DNA from: Rubrobacteraceae bacterium | Lineage (GTDB): Bacteria > Actinomycetota > Rubrobacteria > Rubrobacterales > Rubrobacteraceae | Assembly: GCA_029240775.1 (NCBI GenBank) | Contig: JARDZQ010000214.1 | Span: 1 to 6,501 of the forward strand | DNA: 6,501 nt | Direction: 5' to 3' | Shown here: in pieces, positions 3,970 through 6,501 of the stretch | Position numbering within the stretch: position 1 is the first letter of the stretch | How the letters are laid out: every line of letters starts with the position of its first letter | The notes under the pieces: generated by a model | The model's input: only the letters and a program-made list of their open reading frames with translations | What the model was told of the DNA's origin: nothing | Databases searched by the model: none | Program-made: the position numbers and the translations under genes

Positions 3970-5981
3970 CTAGCTCCGGGCTCCGACGGGTTCGCGCTCG
4001 ATCACGTTGCCCTCCGAGTCCAGGTTCGACTCCTGCCAGGGGACCTCGCTCAGCTCCGGCTCCTTCGTGCCCCGGATCAGGCCGAACCACACGCGGGCCG
4101 CGTCCAGGATCACCACTATGATCGCGAGCGCGAAGATGATGGAGAGGATGCCATCCACCGTCGAGTTGGTGATGATCTGCTGCACGTCCGCCGCGTTCTC
4201 GGCGTTGCCGTAGAGCTCGTTGTTGTTGGCCGCTTCAATAGCTGCGCTCCTCTGGGCGAAGAAGCCGATTAGAGGGTCGGGGGAGAATATCTTGTACCAG
4301 CTCGCCGTGAGCGTAACGGCGGCGTCCCACGCGAGCGGCAGCGCCGTCACCCACGCGTACCTCAGCTTGCCCATCTTGATCAAGATGGTCGTTCCTACGG
4401 TGAGCGCGACGGCGGCCAGAAGCTGGTTGGCTATCCCGAAGAGCGGGAAGAGCGTGTAGATGCCGCCCTGCGGGTCGTTGACGCCCGCGAAGAGGAAGTA
4501 GCCCCAGGCCGCGACTATGAGGGCGCTCGCGATGATGTTGCCCGGCAGCCAAGAGGTGCGGGCGAAGGGCCGCCACACGTTGCCCACGAGGTCCTGGATC
4601 ATGAACCGCCCGACGCGCGTCCCGGCATCGACGGTGGTCAGTATGAACAGTGCCTCGAACATGATGGCGAAGTGGTACCAGAAAGCCTGCAACCCCGCCC
4701 CGAGGAAGGCCGTGACCTGGGCGAAGATCGCGGACATCCCCACCGCGAGCGTCGGTGCACCGCCGGTGCGCCCGATGATGGTGTCCTCGCCGACGGCGTT
4801 GGCGGTCTGTTGCAGCGTCTCCGGGCTGACGGAGAACCCGAAGCCGTTTACGGCTTGGGAGGCGGACTGCACGGTATCGCCGAGGACGGTGGCCGGAGCG
4901 TTCATCGCGAAGTAGACGCCGGGGTCGAGGGTGGCCGCGGCGATCATCGCCATGACGGCCACGAACGACTCCATGAGCATCGCCCCGTAGCCGATGATGC
5001 GCACCTGCGACTCTTTCTGGATTAGCTTGGGCGTCGTCCCCGACGCTATGAGTGAGTGGAACCCGGAAAGAGCTCCACAAGCGATAGTGATGAACACGAA
5101 GGGGAAGAGCGGTCCGGCGAAGACCGGGCCCTCGCCAGTAGAGGCGAACTCCGTAACCCGCGGCATCTGCATCGCGGGGAGGGTGAGCGCGATGCCGATG
5201 GCCAGGAGCAGTATCGTCCCGATCTTCATGAAGGTCGAGAGGTAGTCGCGCGGGGCCAGAAGGACCCACACAGGGAGCACCGAGGCTATAAAGCCGTAGG
5301 CTATCCGATGGCGGAGACCTCGAGCACCCGCCCGGGCCGCAAGAACCGCAGATATATACCCATGAGGATGGCGATCGGGATGGTCATCGCGATGGAGAAC
5401 GACCCCCACGGCGACTCGGCGAGCGCGAGCACCACGACGAGCGCCAGGACGGCGAGCAGTATGACCATGATGGAGAGGACCGCGACGAGAGCCGCCGCCC
5501 CTCCGACCGGCCCGATCTCCTCTCTGGCCATCTGCCCCAGGCTCTTGCCGTCGCGCCGCATGGAGAAGAAGAGCGTGGTCATGTCCTGAACCGCGCCAGC
5601 CAGTATGACGCCGACGATGATCCAGATGGTCCCTGGCAGGAACCCCATCTGTGCCGCCAGGACCGGCCCGACGAGTGGCCCGGCCCCCGCTATGGCCGCG
5701 AAGTGGTGCCCGAAGAGCACCCGCCGGTCCATGGGCTCGAAGTCCCGGCCGTTGTTGAGCCTTTCTCCGGGCGTGGCCCGCGAGTCATCCGTCTCGAGCA
5801 CCTTGTTCTGGATAAAGCGAGCGTAGAACCTGTAGCCGATGGCGTAGGAGGCTATGGCCGCAAACAGCAGCCACCCGGCGTTGACGGTCTCGCCCCGGGC
5901 CAGCGCCAGCATCCCCCAACATACGGCCCCCACGATGGCGACGAGCACCCACACGCCGTACCGAACGAGACGGTTCCCCAT
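3970..5981 (-). pseudogene. cstA: Carbon starvation protein A, broken by a deletion with frameshift
   Basis: A many-helix inner-membrane transporter of the CstA/BtsT family, which imports pyruvate or peptides during carbon limitation. The first frame runs from ATG 5981 for 226 codons and ends ...LRPGRVLEVSAIG, then TAG at 5301. It contains GHHFAAIAGAGPLVGPVLAA at residues 91-110 and QMGFLPG. The second frame takes up the family again at IAYGFIASVLPVWVLLAPRD and continues with YLSTFMKIG, ACGALSGFHSLIASGTTPK, GAMLMESFVAVMA and LAAVALTVGTTILIKMGKLR to the stop at 3970. In E. coli CstA about 36 residues lie between the matching points; here they are absent and the frame changes, while both halves are otherwise well conserved. 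Either the gene is inactivated or bases were lost in assembly. The start is well supported by AGGAGGG (5992-5986) four bases before the ATG. The YbdD-like gene follows immediately. Confidence 0.88.
5299..5309 (-). other. Deletion/frameshift junction inside cstA
   Basis: On the minus strand ATC-GGA-TAG closes the first cstA frame, while ATA-GCC-TAC-GGC, one base out of phase and overlapping it, opens the second. About 36 codons of family sequence, covering one membrane segment and a loop, should lie here. Confidence 0.7.
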
Positions 5982-6024
5982 TAGACCCTCCTAAATTGCC
6001 CCAAGACTCTCCTAGATCCTTGGA

Positions 6025-6053
6025 ATGCTAGCACAACGGAATGCCGTATTGAA
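6025..6053 (-). promoter_or_regulatory. Possible cstA promoter
   Basis: On the minus strand TTCAAT (6053-6048) and TAGCAT (6030-6025) are separated by 17 bp, matching the sigma-70 consensus at three and four positions. This would put the cstA transcript start near 6018 with a leader of about 37 nt carrying the AGGAGGG site. No CRP-like site was recognised. Weak evidence. Confidence 0.25.
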
Positions 6054-6084
6054 CACGCCTCCAGCGGAGGAGAGAAACACGCTC

Positions 6085-6138
6085 ATGCTTGATCGCTGGC
6101 TCGACCGGCTCATCGCGAGGAACGTGGGTCTCGAGTGA
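6085..6138 (+). CDS. Tiny 17-aa ORF with a Shine-Dalgarno, doubtful
   Basis: The frame MLDRWLDRLIARNVGLE starts at ATG 6085 about ten bases after GGAGGAGAG (6066-6074) and ends at TGA 6136-6138. The peptide would be an amphipathic helix. It points away from cstA and leads to no rightward gene in the window, so it may be a chance ORF, a gene remnant or a small peptide. No promoter is evident on the plus strand. Confidence 0.15.
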   Translation: MLDRWLDRLIARNVGLE

Positions 6139-6161
6139 TGAGGCTCGCCGCTCGAAGCGGT

Positions 6162-6187
6162 CTGCGAAAGGGTCATCCCTTTTGCGG
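6162..6187 (-). terminator. Hairpin terminator behind the ABC-2 permease at the right edge
   Basis: CTGCGAAAGGG (6162-6172), loop TCAT, CCCTTTTGCGG (6177-6187): an 11-bp stem with two wobble pairs. It lies about 35 bp beyond the stop of the leftward permease gene. No clear T-run follows on the minus strand, so efficiency is uncertain. It could also insulate cstA from read-through. Confidence 0.4.
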
Positions 6188-6221
6188 GCGAGGTCTTGTA
6201 AAGGCTTTGAGGTCGGCGGGT

Positions 6222-6501
6222 CTAAGGGCGCAGGGAGAGGAGCCGCGGGGCCGTCAGGCAGACGAGGGCGACGAGCAAGGCGCAGATCATCGTCGGGTAG
6301 ACGAAGACCTCCAGCGGTGTGGTGCCGGTCGCGAGGCCGAAGACCGTCATGAGGGCGTCGTTCGCGTACGCGAAGGGGACGAAATCTCTCGATGTGGCGA
6401 GCAAGCCACTCGGGTTCTGGTTGCGGAAGAAGCCGGAGAGGTAGATCAGGGGGAACAGGATCGCCGTCGCGTACAGGAGCACGTCAGCGGGCGACGAGGT
6501 G
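6222..6501 (-). CDS. ABC-2 type transporter permease, C-terminal end (runs off right edge)
   Basis: The frame is open at the right edge and stops at 6222, giving about 92 residues of the C-terminal part of a membrane permease. One hydrophobic segment is VLLYATAILFPLIYLSGFF. A polar loop follows (RNQNPSGLLATSRDFVPFAY), then ANDALMTVFG and a last segment FVYPTMICALLVALVCLTAP before a short tail RLLSLRP. The pattern of membrane helix with LSGFF, loop, P-F-x-Y-A-x-D-A-L, then final helix is that of ABC-2 exporters of the DrrB type. A GTG at 6482 lies inside this continuous membrane sequence and is unlikely to be the true start. It differs from the complete permease at 2776-3615, so it belongs to a second exporter whose ATPase should lie to the right. 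Confidence 0.72.
   Translation of the reverse strand, partial: TSSPADVLLYATAILFPLIYLSGFFRNQNPSGLLATSRDFVPFAYANDALMTVFGLATGTTPLEVFVYPTMICALLVALVCLTAPRLLSLRP

Noticed and set aside
3652..4272. Rightward 206-codon frame with Val/Leu-rich content
   Set aside because: It is antisense to the YbdD-like gene and the cstA end, which have clear family motifs.
4235..5269. Leftward 344-codon frame inside cstA
   Set aside because: Arg/His-rich shadow of cstA in a different phase.
1..6501. CRISPR array, tRNA, rRNA, insertion sequence or attachment site
   Set aside because: No spaced direct repeats, tRNA-like cloverleaf, rRNA core, transposase motif or flanking inverted repeats were seen on either strand.

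Overview
The window comes from a GC-rich bacterium. The gene content, frequent AUA and AGG codons inside otherwise GC-rich genes, and strong purine-rich ribosome binding sites suggest a deep-branching actinobacterium, for example Rubrobacter-like. That placement is an inference from style only; no rRNA or marker gene is present.

Left block (1-1346): the 5' two thirds of an acyl-CoA synthetase (AMP-binding family) run leftward off the window edge. Head to head with it is a TetR-type regulator. Their 5' ends overlap, neither has a convincing start, and one surplus base between 731 and 757 would give both an ATG.

Centre block (1330-3615), the most interesting part: an 18-bp palindrome overlaps the tetR stop codon. 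It is followed by a near-consensus promoter (TTGACA-17-TAGAGT) and a leader of about 275 nt. The leader carries a 28-codon upstream ORF with its own Shine-Dalgarno, a hairpin covering that ORF's stop codon, a terminator-like hairpin, and an 8-bp helix that would hide the ribosome binding site of the next gene. Then come a 72-aa basic orphan protein, a perfect 12-bp hairpin with that protein's stop codon in its loop, and an ABC-2 exporter (ATPase plus permease, joined by a TGATG overlap). This looks like an inducible, post-transcriptionally controlled export operon. I recognise neither the leader class nor the 72-aa protein.

Right block (3616-6221): a short intergenic region holds hairpins and a possible remnant of a Uma2/DUF820-type gene. 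The leftward cstA-ybdD-like pair (carbon starvation/pyruvate or peptide transporter and its small partner) follows. cstA is broken: its frame changes around 5299-5309, exactly where about 36 family residues are missing, so there is a net deletion with frameshift or an assembly fault. Upstream of cstA lie its strong RBS, a possible promoter and a tiny rightward ORF.

Right edge (6222-6501): the C-terminal end of a second ABC-2 type permease, leftward and cut by the window, with a hairpin terminator behind it.
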